Source: Occultella kanbiaonis (lineage in GTDB: Bacteria; Actinomycetota; Actinomycetes; Actinomycetales; Beutenbergiaceae). Taken from it: a DNA stretch of 64,000 bases. The position numbers and the translations under genes were made by a program. Numbering within the stretch: the stretch's first letter is position 1; the number at the start of each line of letters is the position of its first letter. Location of the stretch: positions 5,580,001 through 5,644,000 of the forward strand of contig NZ_CP046175.1 of assembly GCF_009708215.1 (NCBI RefSeq), written 5' to 3'. The notes beneath the pieces are model-generated. The model saw only the letters and a list, made by a program, of their open reading frames with translations. It was not told where the DNA came from and searched no databases. Shown piece by piece: positions 1-8,323 of the stretch.

Positions 1-450
1 CACGGCCTCGGCGCCCGCGACGTCGGCCAGGTCCGCGCGGTCACCCGGCGTTGCCTGCAGTGGGGCATGGGCGCCGGAGCCGTCATCGGCGTCGCCATCG
101 CCGGACTCGGATGGCTCGTCACGCCGCTGTTCACCTCCGACCCGCAGGTACAGCGAGCCGCGGCCATCTCGCTGGTGGTGATCGGTCTCCTGCTGCCGCT
201 GGCCGCGTGGCCGTTCGTGCTCGACGGCGTGCTGATGGGCGCGGGCGACGGCCGGTTCCTCGCATGGGCCGGTGTGATCACCCTGGTCACGTACCTGCCG
301 ATGGTCGGAGCGGTCTGGCTCTGGGCGCCCGACGGCGCAGCGGGGCTCGCGTGGTTGTGGGTCGCCTTCGCGGGTGGGTTCATCGGGGCGCGCGCCATCA
401 CCACGGGTCTGCGAGCGCGGGGGACCGCCTGGATGGTGCTTGGCGCATAG
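1..450 (+). CDS. MATE-family efflux transporter, C-terminal part (5' end outside window)
   Basis: The reading frame is open from base 1 and ends at a TAG at 448-450, giving the last 149 residues of a longer protein. The visible part is a polytopic membrane protein with at least four hydrophobic segments separated by short loops. The stretch LPLAAWPFVLDGVLMGAGD resembles the helix 10-11 region of MATE (DinF-like) multidrug/oligosaccharide antiporters, where an (F/L)DGxLxGxGD pattern is usual. MATE proteins are Na+- or H+-coupled exporters in the cytoplasmic membrane. The family call rests on this C-terminal stretch only; the substrate cannot be inferred. It is co-oriented with the next gene but separated by about 180 bp containing a promoter-like region. 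Confidence 0.8.
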   Translation, partial: HGLGARDVGQVRAVTRRCLQWGMGAGAVIGVAIAGLGWLVTPLFTSDPQVQRAAAISLVVIGLLLPLAAWPFVLDGVLMGAGDGRFLAWAGVITLVTYLPMVGAVWLWAPDGAAGLAWLWVAFAGGFIGARAITTGLRARGTAWMVLGA

Positions 451-555
451 CGCACACGCCGACGCTCGGTCGGCACACCGAGCAGGAGTGCGCCCGGCGC
501 CCAGCACGACCTCGGGTATCACGACAGCCGCTTCGGCCTCTCTTCAGGGTGAGAC

Positions 556-577
556 GGGGCGCCCGAACGGGCACCCC
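556..577. promoter_or_regulatory. Candidate CIS operator A upstream of the SARP regulator
   Basis: A near-perfect inverted repeat with arms GGGGCGCCCG and CGGGCACCCC around a central AA (one mismatch between the arms). Read on the minus strand it contains GGTGCCCGTTCGGGCGC, matching sites at 17679-17698 and 18491-18510. Its right end falls where the -35 box of the TATGCT promoter at 595-600 should be. Role as an operator is inference from the three-fold recurrence and position. Confidence 0.45.
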
Positions 578-594
578 GGCGGGCCCGACCGGCC

Positions 595-600
595 TATGCT
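595..600 (+). promoter_or_regulatory. Possible -10 box (TATGCT) for the SARP regulator
   Basis: TATGCT matches the actinobacterial -10 consensus TANNNT and lies 28 bp before the GTG start. The -35 position 17 bp upstream (572-577) overlaps the inverted repeat at 556-577, so the factor bound there would act directly on this promoter. The -35 itself is not recognisable. Confidence 0.35.
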
Positions 601-628
601 CAGAAACGTTCCGACCGGGAGGCTACCC

Positions 629-3600
629 GTGGCCGAAGGCGTCCGACTCGATGACCTGGCACCGGCCTCGCTGTCGCGCGTCCCCACGGCCGGCGGAGTG
701 CCCCGACCGGCTCTGCTCCGGGCCCTCGACGGGATCAGGGCGGCGCGCCTCGGGCTCGTCGTGGCCTGGCCGGGAACCGGCAAGACCACCCTGATGGCGC
801 GCTGGGCCCGAAGCCAGGGCGGACTCGTGGCCTGGTGCCGGCTGACACTCGCAGACGCGGACCCGCGCGCGCTGATCCGTACCCTCGCGGTCGCCGTCCG
901 CACCGTCGGGACGGCCGGCGCACCCGAGCCCGGAGCGGTGGCCGCACCCGAGCCGCGCGCCGTGCCCGGAACCGAGCCGCGCGCGGTGACCGTACCGACG
1001 AACAGGCCGCGCGAAGGCACCAGCCGACACCCCGCCGTCGAACCGACCAGCGCGCACGGCGTGCTCCACCTCGTCGACCTGCTCCCGGCGCCGCTGCTTC
1101 TCGTCCTCGACGACGTCCACCACATCGTCGGCACCCCCGCCGAGGCCGAGCTGGAGACCCTCATCCTCGGCACCGGTGACCGTCTGAGGATCCTGCTCGG
1201 GTCCCGGACCATGCCCACCCTGAACCTGACCCGCTCGGAGATCCCGGCGCCGGTCGTGCTCACCGGACGCGATCTGCGGCTCCGCATCTGGGACACCGAC
1301 GCCCTCATGCGCTCGGCCGGGGACGAGCCGCTCCCGCTCGACGACCTGGTCGTGATCACGAGGGAGACGGAGGGCTGGGCCGCTGCGGTGCGCCTGTTCC
1401 AGCGTTCCATCGAGGGCCGTCTCCCCGCTGAGCGCCGGCGTGCGGTCCATGCCCTGGCGATGCACGCCGACTACGCGGCCGGCTACCTTGACGCGACAGT
1501 GCTTCGTGGGCTGCCGGCGCACCAGCGCGACTTCCTGTCGGACGTGGCCGTGTTCGAGAACCTCAGCGCCGCCCGCGTGGACGCCCACCGTGGAACCAGC
1601 ACCGGGCATGAGGACCTTCGGTCCGTGGCCCGCTCCCTGCCGCTGCTGATCGATGTGGGCAACGGCCGCTTCCGGATGCACCGCGTGCTGCGCCGTCATC
1701 TGATCTCGGCCGCCCGTGCGGAGCTCGGTCCGGTGCGGACCTCAGCCTGGTTCTCCGGTGCCGCCACGATCCTGCGCACCGAGGGCGCCACCCACGAGGC
1801 GCTGCGCGCACTCTGCCTGGCCGAGGACTGGCGGCACCTGGCCGACCTCCTCGAGGACGTCGGGTCCGGATCCGTCGACATCCAGGGTCGGCTGTGGACC
1901 GACCCGCTGCCGGTGGACCGGATCGGCCCCCCACCCTGGCGCACCATCGCGCGCGCCCGCGCAGCGCACCTCGAGGGACAGTTCGACCGGGTGCGCAACC
2001 TCCTGAACGACCTGAGCGACTCCACGAGCCCTGCGGAGCGTGCCGCGACCCGGCTGATCTCTGCGGGTGCGGGGGTCTGGTCGACGGCGCCCGCCCGCGA
2101 TCACGCCGACGGGTGGGAGCACTGCGTCCGCGAGGCGAGCAGGCGCGACCCGTTGCAGGCAGCCCGGCGAGCGGCCCGGCAGCGAGGCCCGGGCGCCACC
2201 CTCGCGGAGGGCATCAGCCTGTTGATCGCCGGCGATCAACGCACGGCGACCGAGGTGCTGCACCGGTGCGCGTCCGACCCGGAGGCGCCGGATGAGATGG
2301 CGCTCGCCGCGCGGCTGGCGGAGGTCTCGATGGCCTCCACCCGCCCGACGCTGCCGACCCTCGCCGCGATCGATCGGGTGTACGTGGCCGCCGAACAGGC
2401 GGGGCACACGTGGCTGGCCCGGCTGGCGCACGGCGCGATCGTCAGTTTCGACGGCGATGAGCGGTCCCATCGCCGCGCCCAGCAGCTGATCCGCCACTGC
2501 GACCGGATCGGCGACGCGTGGGGAGCGGCGATCATCGCCTGGTCGCTGGCGCTGTCCTGCCTACGCGCCGGTGGCGTGCATCCGCAGGAGTGGGACGATC
2601 TCGGTCTACGCTTCCGGACCCTCGGCGCCACGTCGCTCGAGGCGTGGGCACGGTCCCTGTACGCGCTCACCGCCACCGCCGCCCGGCTCCCGGATGCGAC
2701 GGCCGACGCGGTGGCGGCAGAGTCCTTCGCTCGCACCCTCGCGGTGCCCGGCGCCCTTGCCATCGCGTACGCGACGCTGGCCCGCAGCGGCGCCGCCGAC
2801 GGTGCGCACGCCGCCGAGATGATGCACCTGGCGACCTCGACGGCCGAGGCGGAAGGACTGCTCGCCCGGCCGTGGGAGTGGCTGTCTCCCACCGCCGTCG
2901 AGGCCCATGACGCCGAGCCGGGGCCCGGCCGCGCCGCCGAGCCGGCATCGGGCGCTGCCGCGTCGGCCGACCCACCGGACCGGTCCGCACCGCCGTCCCA
3001 CGTGGTGGCCGAATTGGACGTGCACTGCTTCGGCGCGTTCTCGATCACGGTTCGGGGCCGCGCCGTCGACCTTGGCCAGATGCGGCCCCGGGCCCGCGCG
3101 GTGCTGCGGATCCTCGCCCTCAGCGCCGGCCGGCCGGTGCACCGGGAACGGCTGGCCGAGGCGCTGTGGCGCGACCTCGACCCGGCCGCGGCGATGCACA
3201 ACCTCCAGGTCAGCGTCTCCACGATCCGGCGGTGCCTGGAACCGGGTCGCCCGGCCCGCAGCAGCACCCTGCTGGTGCGGGACGGGGAGGCCTACACGCT
3301 CCGCCTGCGCAGCTCCTCCCGATGCGACGTCGTCGAGTTCGAGGCCGCGCTCCGGACCGCGAACAAAACCCGGAACACCGACCAGGTCGCGCACGCCGCG
3401 GCGCTGCGGCGCGCCCTCGACCTGTACGCCGCGGACCTGCTCCCGGAGGACGGCCCGGCCGAGTGGGTGACCGACCCGAGGGATCGCTACCGGAGCCAGG
3501 CCGCGGAGGCCGCCGCTGCGCTCGGCGCGCTCGAACTCGCCGCCGGCAACCTCGAGGCGGCGACCTCGGCGGCCAACCGCAGCATCGAGCTGAACACCTT

Positions 3601-3778
3601 CCGCGACGCGTCCTGGCAACTGCTGATCGACGCGCTGCACCGGTCCGGCGCGGCCGCGGAGGCCCAGCGCGCGCAACGTGGCTACGCCCGGATGCTCGCC
3701 ACCCTCGGCGTCCCCGCGGACACTACTCGCGTCCTCGGAACTCTACCTCTGCCAGTGCCACGAACGACTCGGGGCTAG
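629..3778 (+). CDS. Large SARP/BTAD-type transcriptional regulator with N-terminal NTPase domain
   Basis: The GTG start at 629 is preferred because GGGAGG lies at 617-622; an in-frame ATG at 596 has no such site. The 1049-residue protein opens with a P-loop NTPase domain (PGTGKTT, residues 48-54) and a Walker B-like LLLVLDDVHHI near residue 155, as in MalT/LuxR-type STAND ATPases. A helical, TPR-like middle follows. From about residue 793 comes an OmpR-like winged helix (FGAFSITVRGR ... RPVHRERLAEALW), then a bacterial transcriptional activation domain to the end. Such SARP-ATPase fusions are cluster-situated regulators in actinobacteria, often near secondary-metabolite or CIS loci. It faces the CIS genes, and its last 56 bp overlap the 3' end of the convergent gene, so it is the likely regulator of that locus. 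DNA targets are inference. Confidence 0.85.
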   Translation: MAEGVRLDDLAPASLSRVPTAGGVPRPALLRALDGIRAARLGLVVAWPGTGKTTLMARWARSQGGLVAWCRLTLADADPRALIRTLAVAVRTVGTAGAPEPGAVAAPEPRAVPGTEPRAVTVPTNRPREGTSRHPAVEPTSAHGVLHLVDLLPAPLLLVLDDVHHIVGTPAEAELETLILGTGDRLRILLGSRTMPTLNLTRSEIPAPVVLTGRDLRLRIWDTDALMRSAGDEPLPLDDLVVITRETEGWAAAVRLFQRSIEGRLPAERRRAVHALAMHADYAAGYLDATVLRGLPAHQRDFLSDVAVFENLSAARVDAHRGTSTGHEDLRSVARSLPLLIDVGNGRFRMHRVLRRHLISAARAELGPVRTSAWFSGAATILRTEGATHEALRALCLAEDWRHLADLLEDVGSGSVDIQGRLWTDPLPVDRIGPPPWRTIARARAAHLEGQFDRVRNLLNDLSDSTSPAERAATRLISAGAGVWSTAPARDHADGWEHCVREASRRDPLQAARRAARQRGPGATLAEGISLLIAGDQRTATEVLHRCASDPEAPDEMALAARLAEVSMASTRPTLPTLAAIDRVYVAAEQAGHTWLARLAHGAIVSFDGDERSHRRAQQLIRHCDRIGDAWGAAIIAWSLALSCLRAGGVHPQEWDDLGLRFRTLGATSLEAWARSLYALTATAARLPDATADAVAAESFARTLAVPGALAIAYATLARSGAADGAHAAEMMHLATSTAEAEGLLARPWEWLSPTAVEAHDAEPGPGRAAEPASGAAASADPPDRSAPPSHVVAELDVHCFGAFSITVRGRAVDLGQMRPRARAVLRILALSAGRPVHRERLAEALWRDLDPAAAMHNLQVSVSTIRRCLEPGRPARSSTLLVRDGEAYTLRLRSSSRCDVVEFEAALRTANKTRNTDQVAHAAALRRALDLYAADLLPEDGPAEWVTDPRDRYRSQAAEAAAALGALELAAGNLEAATSAANRSIELNTFRDASWQLLIDALHRSGAAAEAQRAQRGYARMLATLGVPADTTRVLGTLPLPVPRTTRG

Positions 3779-5405
3779 GCGCGAAGGTGTCGACGATGGT
3801 CAGCCGCACGGCGACCACGTTCTCGGCCACGAGCTCGATGCTCTGAGCCCCGGCCCGGTCCTCGAGCACGATCTCCTCGCTCTCCTGGGCACCGGTGGAC
3901 GTGGTCGTCGTGACGGTCAGTGTCTGTGGCCGGTCCGCGGCCAGGAAGTCCTCCTGCACCGTGGACGCGCCCGGCGTGATCAGGATCCGGACCATCCGGA
4001 ACGGCTGAGCGAACGTCATGTCCACCCACTCGCCCGCCCCGGGTCCCGGCGCCGCCGGTGTCCAGGCCCGGTCGAAGGTGCCGTCGCCGAGGTTCGTCAC
4101 GGGTGTCTCGGGGCCCTGACTCGAGGCTGTGAATCCGGTCGGATTCACGGCGGCGTTGCCCTGGGCGCGGTCCAGCACGGCCTCGTAGGCACGCTCGAGC
4201 TCGGGCCGGAAGTAGAGCCCGACGGCGGTGAGCAGGCCGAGGATGACGACGGTGCTGACGAGCCTCGTCGGGAACCGGCGTCGCCGGGTCTTGGGCCGGG
4301 TACCGGCGACCGGCCCGGGCTTGGCGTCGGGGCGCAGGAGTCGCCGCCACCAGGACCTGCTCGGCTGTACCTTCGCCTCGGCGAGGCTGGTGCCACACCG
4401 GCGGCAGAACTTGCGGGTGGGCACGTTCCCGGTGCCGCAGCTGCCGCAGATGAGATCACCGGGCGCGGGCGGCGGCTCGTCCGCGGGGACCGGTCGCGGC
4501 GCCGGTCGGGGCTTTGCCGCCCCCGGCCGCACCGCCATCGGTGCGCCCGGTGCTCTCGCGGCGGGCTCGTCGGCGCCGGTCGGGCGGGGCGCGCCGGGGC
4601 GTTGCCCGACGGCGGGGGTGGAGGGGTCGGCGGAGCTCCGGGTGGTTCGGCGCCTGCGCTGCGCCGGCGGTGCGACGAGCGCGGGCGCGATCGCCGCCGC
4701 CGGCTTCGCCTGCTCGATGGTCTCGCGGGTCGGGGTGCCGTTCGGGTGCGGCTGGTCCGCCCGGCGGGCCGGGCCGTCCTCGACGCCCGACGGCGCAGCC
4801 TCGCCAGTGCCCGACGTGGCCGTCTCGCCAGTGCCCGACTGGGCAGTCTCGTTCGTGCCCGACGGCGCACCCTCGCCAATTCCCGACGTGGCCGCCTCGT
4901 TCGTGCCCGACGGCGCACCCCCGCCAATTCCCGACGTGGCCACCTCGTTCGTGGCCGGCGGTACCGCCGCCGTCGGGGCGGTCGTGGGTTCGGCGACGGG
5001 TCGCGCCGCTGGCACCGTCCCCGCGCTGGCAGCCGTGGCGGCGGTGGTCGCCGCGGCCTCCTGCCCGGTCCCGGGCGCCGGCTCGACCGCCGTGCGCTGC
5101 TCGGCCCGGGGTGCAGGCTCAGGAACCGGCTCCGGGACGGTAACCGGTGGAGGAACGGGAGCCTGTTCAGGCTCGGGCACGGGCTCCGGTTCCGGCGCGG
5201 GCTCAGGCAGCTGCACGGGCACCGGCGCGGGCTCAGGCAGCTGCACTGGCACCGGCTCCGGCACGGGCACCGGCTCGACTTCGGGCTCAGGTTCGAGTCC
5301 ATGCTCGTCGGCTGCGGGATCCTCCCACTCCAGGTAGGTGCCGCAGCCACCACAGAACTGCTCCCCGACCTCGTTGCGGGTGCCGCATTCGGGACAGATC
5401 ACCAT
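3723..5405 (-). CDS. Zinc-ribbon / disordered / TM / glycan-binding-like membrane protein of the CIS locus (CisA-like architecture)
   Basis: 560 residues. The N-terminus is a zinc ribbon (CPECGTRN...FCGGCG, residues 4-25). A long Pro/Glu/Val- then Ala/Gly/Thr-rich disordered region follows, including 16-residue repeats encoded by a 48-bp tandem duplication at 4849-4944. A second zinc ribbon (CGSCGTGN...CRRCG) lies near residues 320-340, then one membrane span (LVSTVVILGLLTAVGLYF). The last 150 residues form a beta-rich domain resembling NADase-type glycan-binding/discoidin folds. It is the last gene of the CIS block, overlapping the preceding gene by one base (TGATG). The topology recalls the membrane protein CisA reported to be needed by the Streptomyces cytoplasmic CIS; that equivalence is inference. 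Its 3' end overlaps the convergent SARP gene by 56 bp. Confidence 0.75.
   Translation of the reverse strand: MVICPECGTRNEVGEQFCGGCGTYLEWEDPAADEHGLEPEPEVEPVPVPEPVPVQLPEPAPVPVQLPEPAPEPEPVPEPEQAPVPPPVTVPEPVPEPAPRAEQRTAVEPAPGTGQEAAATTAATAASAGTVPAARPVAEPTTAPTAAVPPATNEVATSGIGGGAPSGTNEAATSGIGEGAPSGTNETAQSGTGETATSGTGEAAPSGVEDGPARRADQPHPNGTPTRETIEQAKPAAAIAPALVAPPAQRRRRTTRSSADPSTPAVGQRPGAPRPTGADEPAARAPGAPMAVRPGAAKPRPAPRPVPADEPPPAPGDLICGSCGTGNVPTRKFCRRCGTSLAEAKVQPSRSWWRRLLRPDAKPGPVAGTRPKTRRRRFPTRLVSTVVILGLLTAVGLYFRPELERAYEAVLDRAQGNAAVNPTGFTASSQGPETPVTNLGDGTFDRAWTPAAPGPGAGEWVDMTFAQPFRMVRILITPGASTVQEDFLAADRPQTLTVTTTTSTGAQESEEIVLEDRAGAQSIELVAENVVAVRLTIVDTFAPSPESFVALAEVEFRGRE
4849..4944. repeat. 48-bp near-perfect tandem duplication inside the zinc-ribbon protein gene
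   Basis: Two consecutive 48-bp units (4849-4896 and 4897-4944) differ at two positions and encode two copies of a 16-residue segment of the TNEAATSGIGEGAPSG type. Shorter, more diverged copies lie just upstream (about 4795-4848). The unit keeps the reading frame, so copy number can change only the length of the disordered linker. Confidence 0.85.
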
Positions 5406-5947
5406 CAGGCCACCTCCACGATCTCCACGACGTGTGGCACGTGCGCCGGTTTGACGTCACGCACCACGCGATCCACCCGACGCAGGTCCACGGCGTCGAC
5501 GTCGGGCACCTCCACCGTCACCGTCAGCTCCGCGGGCGAGCGCCCCGGCAGGTCCGCGCCCGGGGTCCGCGACCAGATCGTGCCGCCCGAGTCGGTCACG
5601 GTGACCTCGCCACCGGTGACCAGCCGCACGGCCAGCTCCACTCCGGCCACCGTGCCGCGACGGCGGTGGATCTGAGCGGCCTGCGCGACGATCTCGCGCT
5701 TGCGCTCGACCGACCACGAGTCGTCGACCTCGACCCCCACCCAGTCCGCGAGCCAGTCCAGGAAGTCCTCCGGCGCCAGGTGCGGGTCGATGTAGGTCCA
5801 CAACGAGTCCAGCGTGGTGAACGTCGGCGCGAGCACCTCGTCCAGCGCCCGCGTGAACAGCTGCATCATCTCGTCGTCGCCGTACACGCCGGGCAACCGG
5901 GAGCCCACCGGGACCACCGGGACGAGCCCTGGGATCATGCCGCGCAT
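5405..5947 (-). CDS. CIS baseplate protein, phage tail protein I-like
   Basis: 180 residues. The sequence MQLFTRALDEVLAPTFTTLDSL...IDPHLAPEDFLDWLADWVGV followed by an Arg-rich helix (IHRRRGTVAGVELAVRLVTG) is characteristic of the tail-protein-I domain found in eCIS clusters beside the gp6-like baseplate protein. In contractile tails this family belongs to the baseplate wedge, on the distal side of gp6. The start (ATG at 5947) is one base from the stop of the upstream baseplate gene and has a GGGGGACTGAG ribosome-binding region, so translation is probably coupled. The stop shares one base with the next start. The family is clear; the exact subunit equivalence to Afp proteins is less so. Confidence 0.8.
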   Translation of the reverse strand: MRGMIPGLVPVVPVGSRLPGVYGDDEMMQLFTRALDEVLAPTFTTLDSLWTYIDPHLAPEDFLDWLADWVGVEVDDSWSVERKREIVAQAAQIHRRRGTVAGVELAVRLVTGGEVTVTDSGGTIWSRTPGADLPGRSPAELTVTVEVPDVDAVDLRRVDRVVRDVKPAHVPHVVEIVEVA

Positions 5948-5948
5948 C

Positions 5949-7898
5949 TCAGTCCCCCGCCGTGACGCGGACCTGGTGGCGGTAGGAGAACGCCAGCGCG
6001 TGCTGGTCCAGTTCGATCCGCTGCACCGGCTCCCCGCGGCGGGACGTGATCGGGTCCGCTGCGAACAGCTTGACGTCCTCGACCAGCTCCGTGCCGGGCA
6101 GCCGCTGCAGCACCGCGTACACCTCGCCCGCCTGGACCGGCCTCCCGAACGGCCACCCCTCGCCGTCGAGCCCTCCGGTGAGCGGGTCGAAGTACCTGTT
6201 CAGGGCCCGGACGGCGTCCCGTTCGAGCACGTGCGCCGTCGTCCGTGGTCGCGGACTCAGCCGGGCGACCACGGTGACCCCCTGATAGAACGGTGGCTCC
6301 ACGAGCACGCGCACGCCCACGGGCCGCCGGTCGTCGAGGTAGGCGGCCACGGCGGCGAGGTCATCGGTGGAGGGCACCATGTCCTCGAACCGCAGCTGAC
6401 CCTCGTCGTCGGGAACCGCCGAGGGGACCACGAGCACCCGCACACCGCCGGCGTCGGCGTCCCCCACCGCGGGCACGCACCGGACCCTGGCGATGCCGGG
6501 CGCCGCCGCGCGGGCGAGCTGTTCGTAGTCCTCGGCCGTGATCGCCCGGTCCCGGGTCCGCAGCGCCAGCGGTCCACGAAGGCGCGCCTCGGCCACCGAT
6601 TCCGCCGCCACCCCGCCGAGCGCCGGGCGCCGGTTCTCGACCCGGTCCACGAACGGGACCGTGGCACGCATCACGCTGATCGTCCGGGCGCCCACGTTGC
6701 CCGCCGGGCCGCCCCCGGTGCGGTAGCTGCGCACCCGTAGGGGCGCGCCCTTGGGCGGCACCGCGCCGTACCCGCGCAGCGAGCCGTCCACCTGACGCAC
6801 CGCCGGACCGAGGTGCACCGCCCCCTGCGCCCGGTCGACCCAGAAGACGTGGTCATCCCGGCCGGCACCCGCGAACGAGTCCACCTCCGTCCAGCGCTGC
6901 CAGCCACCGCCGTCGGCCACATCGAGCTCGATCGGCGGGCCCCCCGCCACGACCGGGCGGTGCTCGAGCGGGAACACCTGCGCGGGCGTCCCCTCGGACA
7001 GGCCGAGCACCTCCTCGTCGATGGTCTCCGCGTGGACCACCGCCACCGTGCCGCCGATGGTGAAGGCACTCGCGGCGCTCATGGTCGGGGAGGCGCTGTA
7101 GAACGGGTAGCCCTCGTCCGCGGGAATCACCCGGCACCGCAGCCAGCCGGCGCGGATCCGCCCGATGACCGAGGCCGTGTGGGTCTCGGGGACATGCACC
7201 ACGACGTCCCCGGCCCGGTTCAGCCCGCCGGTCCCGTCACTGTCCAGGTCACACCCGACCCAGCGCCGTCCGTCCCAGGCCTCCCAGACCAGGGGCGGGT
7301 TCCGCGGGTCGACGCCCACACCCTGCACGTCGCACTCGAAGCGCAGCACCACCGCGCACGACGGCGCCGGCTCGTCGAGGCCGAGGAGCAGCACATCGTC
7401 CTCGACCGGCTTCCCGGAGAAGACCTCGAACCCGTCCCCGCCGAGCAGGTCATCGTCGCGTGACAGCGGTTCGCCGTCGGCGCCGTGGGTCAGCACGTGC
7501 GCGAGGCGGCGCGGCGGCACCTCCAGCGGGCGGACCGTGGCGAACCTCGTGGCCGGGTCGTCCTCCGTGCGCAGCGTCGAGACCTCGAACCCCTCCGGCA
7601 CCACGACCGTCTCCGGCTGCTCGGCGGAGAGCCAGAACGTGGCGTCCGCCGTGGCCGCCGTGGGTGGGAGCAGGCTCATCCCGAGCAGGTCCAGGAACGT
7701 GAGGTAGAGGCGGTCCGGGACCCGATTGAGCCGGTAGAACAGCTCGTCGGTCATGAACGCGACCGTCTCGATCAGCGTCACCCCGGGGTCGGACACGTTG
7801 TGGTCCGTCCACTCCGGGTTGTGCCGTTGGACCATCCGCTTGGCGTCGTCGACGAGGTCCTGGAAACGGCGGTCGTCGAGGTTCGGGGTGGGCAGCAT
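5949..7898 (-). CDS. CIS baseplate assembly protein J / gp6-like (Afp11-like)
   Basis: About 649 residues. The N-terminus MLPTPNLDDRRFQDLVDDAKRM and the stretch WTDHNVSDPGVTLIETVAFM are hallmarks of the putative baseplate assembly family of eCIS and of gp6/Baseplate_J proteins that form the ring joining spike hub and wedges. The C-terminal third (AITAEDYEQLARAAAPGIARVRC) is the usual Baseplate_J core. The ATG at 7898 is preferred: it follows the TGA of the gp25-like gene by one base and has GGAG upstream. An in-frame ATG at 7919 would overlap that gene by 20 bp and lacks a site. Confidence 0.9.
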   Translation of the reverse strand: MLPTPNLDDRRFQDLVDDAKRMVQRHNPEWTDHNVSDPGVTLIETVAFMTDELFYRLNRVPDRLYLTFLDLLGMSLLPPTAATADATFWLSAEQPETVVVPEGFEVSTLRTEDDPATRFATVRPLEVPPRRLAHVLTHGADGEPLSRDDDLLGGDGFEVFSGKPVEDDVLLLGLDEPAPSCAVVLRFECDVQGVGVDPRNPPLVWEAWDGRRWVGCDLDSDGTGGLNRAGDVVVHVPETHTASVIGRIRAGWLRCRVIPADEGYPFYSASPTMSAASAFTIGGTVAVVHAETIDEEVLGLSEGTPAQVFPLEHRPVVAGGPPIELDVADGGGWQRWTEVDSFAGAGRDDHVFWVDRAQGAVHLGPAVRQVDGSLRGYGAVPPKGAPLRVRSYRTGGGPAGNVGARTISVMRATVPFVDRVENRRPALGGVAAESVAEARLRGPLALRTRDRAITAEDYEQLARAAAPGIARVRCVPAVGDADAGGVRVLVVPSAVPDDEGQLRFEDMVPSTDDLAAVAAYLDDRRPVGVRVLVEPPFYQGVTVVARLSPRPRTTAHVLERDAVRALNRYFDPLTGGLDGEGWPFGRPVQAGEVYAVLQRLPGTELVEDVKLFAADPITSRRGEPVQRIELDQHALAFSYRHQVRVTAGD

Positions 7899-7899
7899 G

Positions 7900-8310
7900 T
7901 CAGGCTCCGGCCTCGTCATGGGTGGGGATCACGTAGAACGGGAAGACCAGGTTGCGCGGCTCGTTGGTGCCGCGGACGGAGTAGACGACGTCGACGTACA
8001 GCACGCCATCGTCGACGGCGTCGAACCGCACCACCACGTCCTCGAGGTCGATGCGTGGCTCCCACCGCTCGAGCGCGACCCGCACGACGTAGGCGATGTC
8101 GCCCGCCGTCGCGGCATTCGCCGGTGCGAAGACATAGTCGTGGATGGCGCACCCGAACTCCGGGCGCATCGGCCGTTCGCCCGGCGAGGTCGCCAGGACG
8201 AGCCGGATGGCCTCCTCGATCTCGCGGGTCTCGCGGACCAGCGCGACCCGGCCGGTCCGGTCGAACCGCAGCGGGAAGGACCAGCCGGCCCCGATGAACT
8301 CCTGACCCAT
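7900..8310 (-). CDS. GPW/gp25-family baseplate protein (Afp9-like)
   Basis: 136 residues, the usual length for the gp25 family. The conserved core EIEEAIRLVLATSPGERPMRPEFGC and the signature EPR motif (RWEPRIDL) are present; in T4 and Afp-type particles this loop contacts the sheath and transmits the baseplate signal that starts contraction. The ATG at 8310 has GGGAGG five bases upstream. The gene sits between the VgrG spike and gp6-like genes, as in most eCIS clusters. Nothing unusual is seen. Confidence 0.93.
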   Translation of the reverse strand: MGQEFIGAGWSFPLRFDRTGRVALVRETREIEEAIRLVLATSPGERPMRPEFGCAIHDYVFAPANAATAGDIAYVVRVALERWEPRIDLEDVVVRFDAVDDGVLYVDVVYSVRGTNEPRNLVFPFYVIPTHDEAGA

Positions 8311-8323
8311 GCCTGCCTCCCGC

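Noticed and set aside
51-794. 247-aa Arg-rich frame at the left end
   Set aside because: Overlaps the MATE end and the SARP start out of frame; composition is a typical shadow.
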